A model generated the notes under the pieces. The model was given only the letters and a program-made list of their open reading frames with translations. It was not told the origin of the DNA and did no database searches. Shown piece by piece: positions 5,140-5,193 of a stretch of 5,193 nucleotides of DNA (positions are counted from its first letter, which is position 1; each line of letters begins with the position of its first letter). A program made the position numbers and the translations under genes. Origin of the DNA: CAIOZW01 sp049317725. Lineage in GTDB: Bacteria; Acidobacteriota; Blastocatellia; RBC074. The stretch lies in contig JBMOHS010000239.1 in the NCBI GenBank assembly GCA_049317725.1, forward strand, positions 1-5,193. The letters are read 5' to 3'.

Positions 5140-5193
5140 TGTTTGCTGCTGTGGCCCCGTTGACCGGGGACGAGGGAAGGCACCTGGACGGCC

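Larger units (their letters stand above)
4744..5193. other. Gene-free repetitive region downstream of the toxin
   Basis: No credible gene is seen in these 450 bases. Open frames across it are low-complexity translations of the heptanucleotide array or GC-rich hairpins, with no ribosome binding site or recognisable domain. It holds the tandem array, a small GCACC-CAA-GGTGC hairpin, two TTGTAGGGGC-led elements, a GCGGGCC/GGCCCGC hairpin, and near the end CCCCG/CGGGG with loop TTGAC (5155-5169). No T-run follows any hairpin, so a terminator for the toxin operon cannot be named with confidence. Confidence 0.7.

Noticed and set aside
4783..5183. Open frames across the tail on both strands (MENGEWR or ILHSPFS repeats)
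   Set aside because: They are translations of the 7-bp tandem array and the palindromes, without ribosome binding sites or domains.

Overview
The window comes from a GC-rich bacterial chromosome (clearly above half G+C by eye; no composition was computed). It holds five protein genes and about 450 bases of gene-free repetitive DNA at the right end. Nothing in it fixes the phylum. The long open frames antisense to pyrG, the dehydrogenase gene and lacI are what high G+C produces and are not annotated as genes.

Left part, minus strand: a complete CTP synthase gene (pyrG, 8..1642) with both the ATP-dependent synthetase half and the glutamine amidotransferase half intact, then upstream of it a short-chain dehydrogenase/reductase gene (1904..2743) on the same strand. 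The 261 bases between them show no clear promoter or terminator. Middle, plus strand: a LacI-family transcriptional repressor (3014..4072) starts at a TTG codon behind a strong ribosome binding site and runs divergently from the dehydrogenase gene. The 270-base divergent region holds two imperfect palindromes. One overlaps the best -10 box on the dehydrogenase side and the other overlaps the best -10 box on the lacI side. The layout suggests a self-regulating repressor that may also control the dehydrogenase, but the sequence does not reveal the ligand or the enzyme's substrate.

Right part, plus strand: 36 bases after lacI comes a compact toxin-antitoxin pair, a Phd/YefM-like antitoxin (4109..4351) and a VapC-like PIN-domain ribonuclease (4348..4743). 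They overlap by four bases (GTGA) and are probably translationally coupled. Their codon use has more A/T-ending codons than lacI, which fits horizontal acquisition. Past the toxin there is no credible gene. The tail holds a 7-bp tandem array (ATGGAGA, six perfect plus variant copies) and several GC-rich hairpins, including two copies of a TTGTAGGGGC-led element of the type scattered between genes in many bacteria.

I found no strong evidence for a previously undescribed system. The most checkable leads are the two palindromes in the divergent promoter region and the cluster of a toxin-antitoxin pair with repeat DNA.
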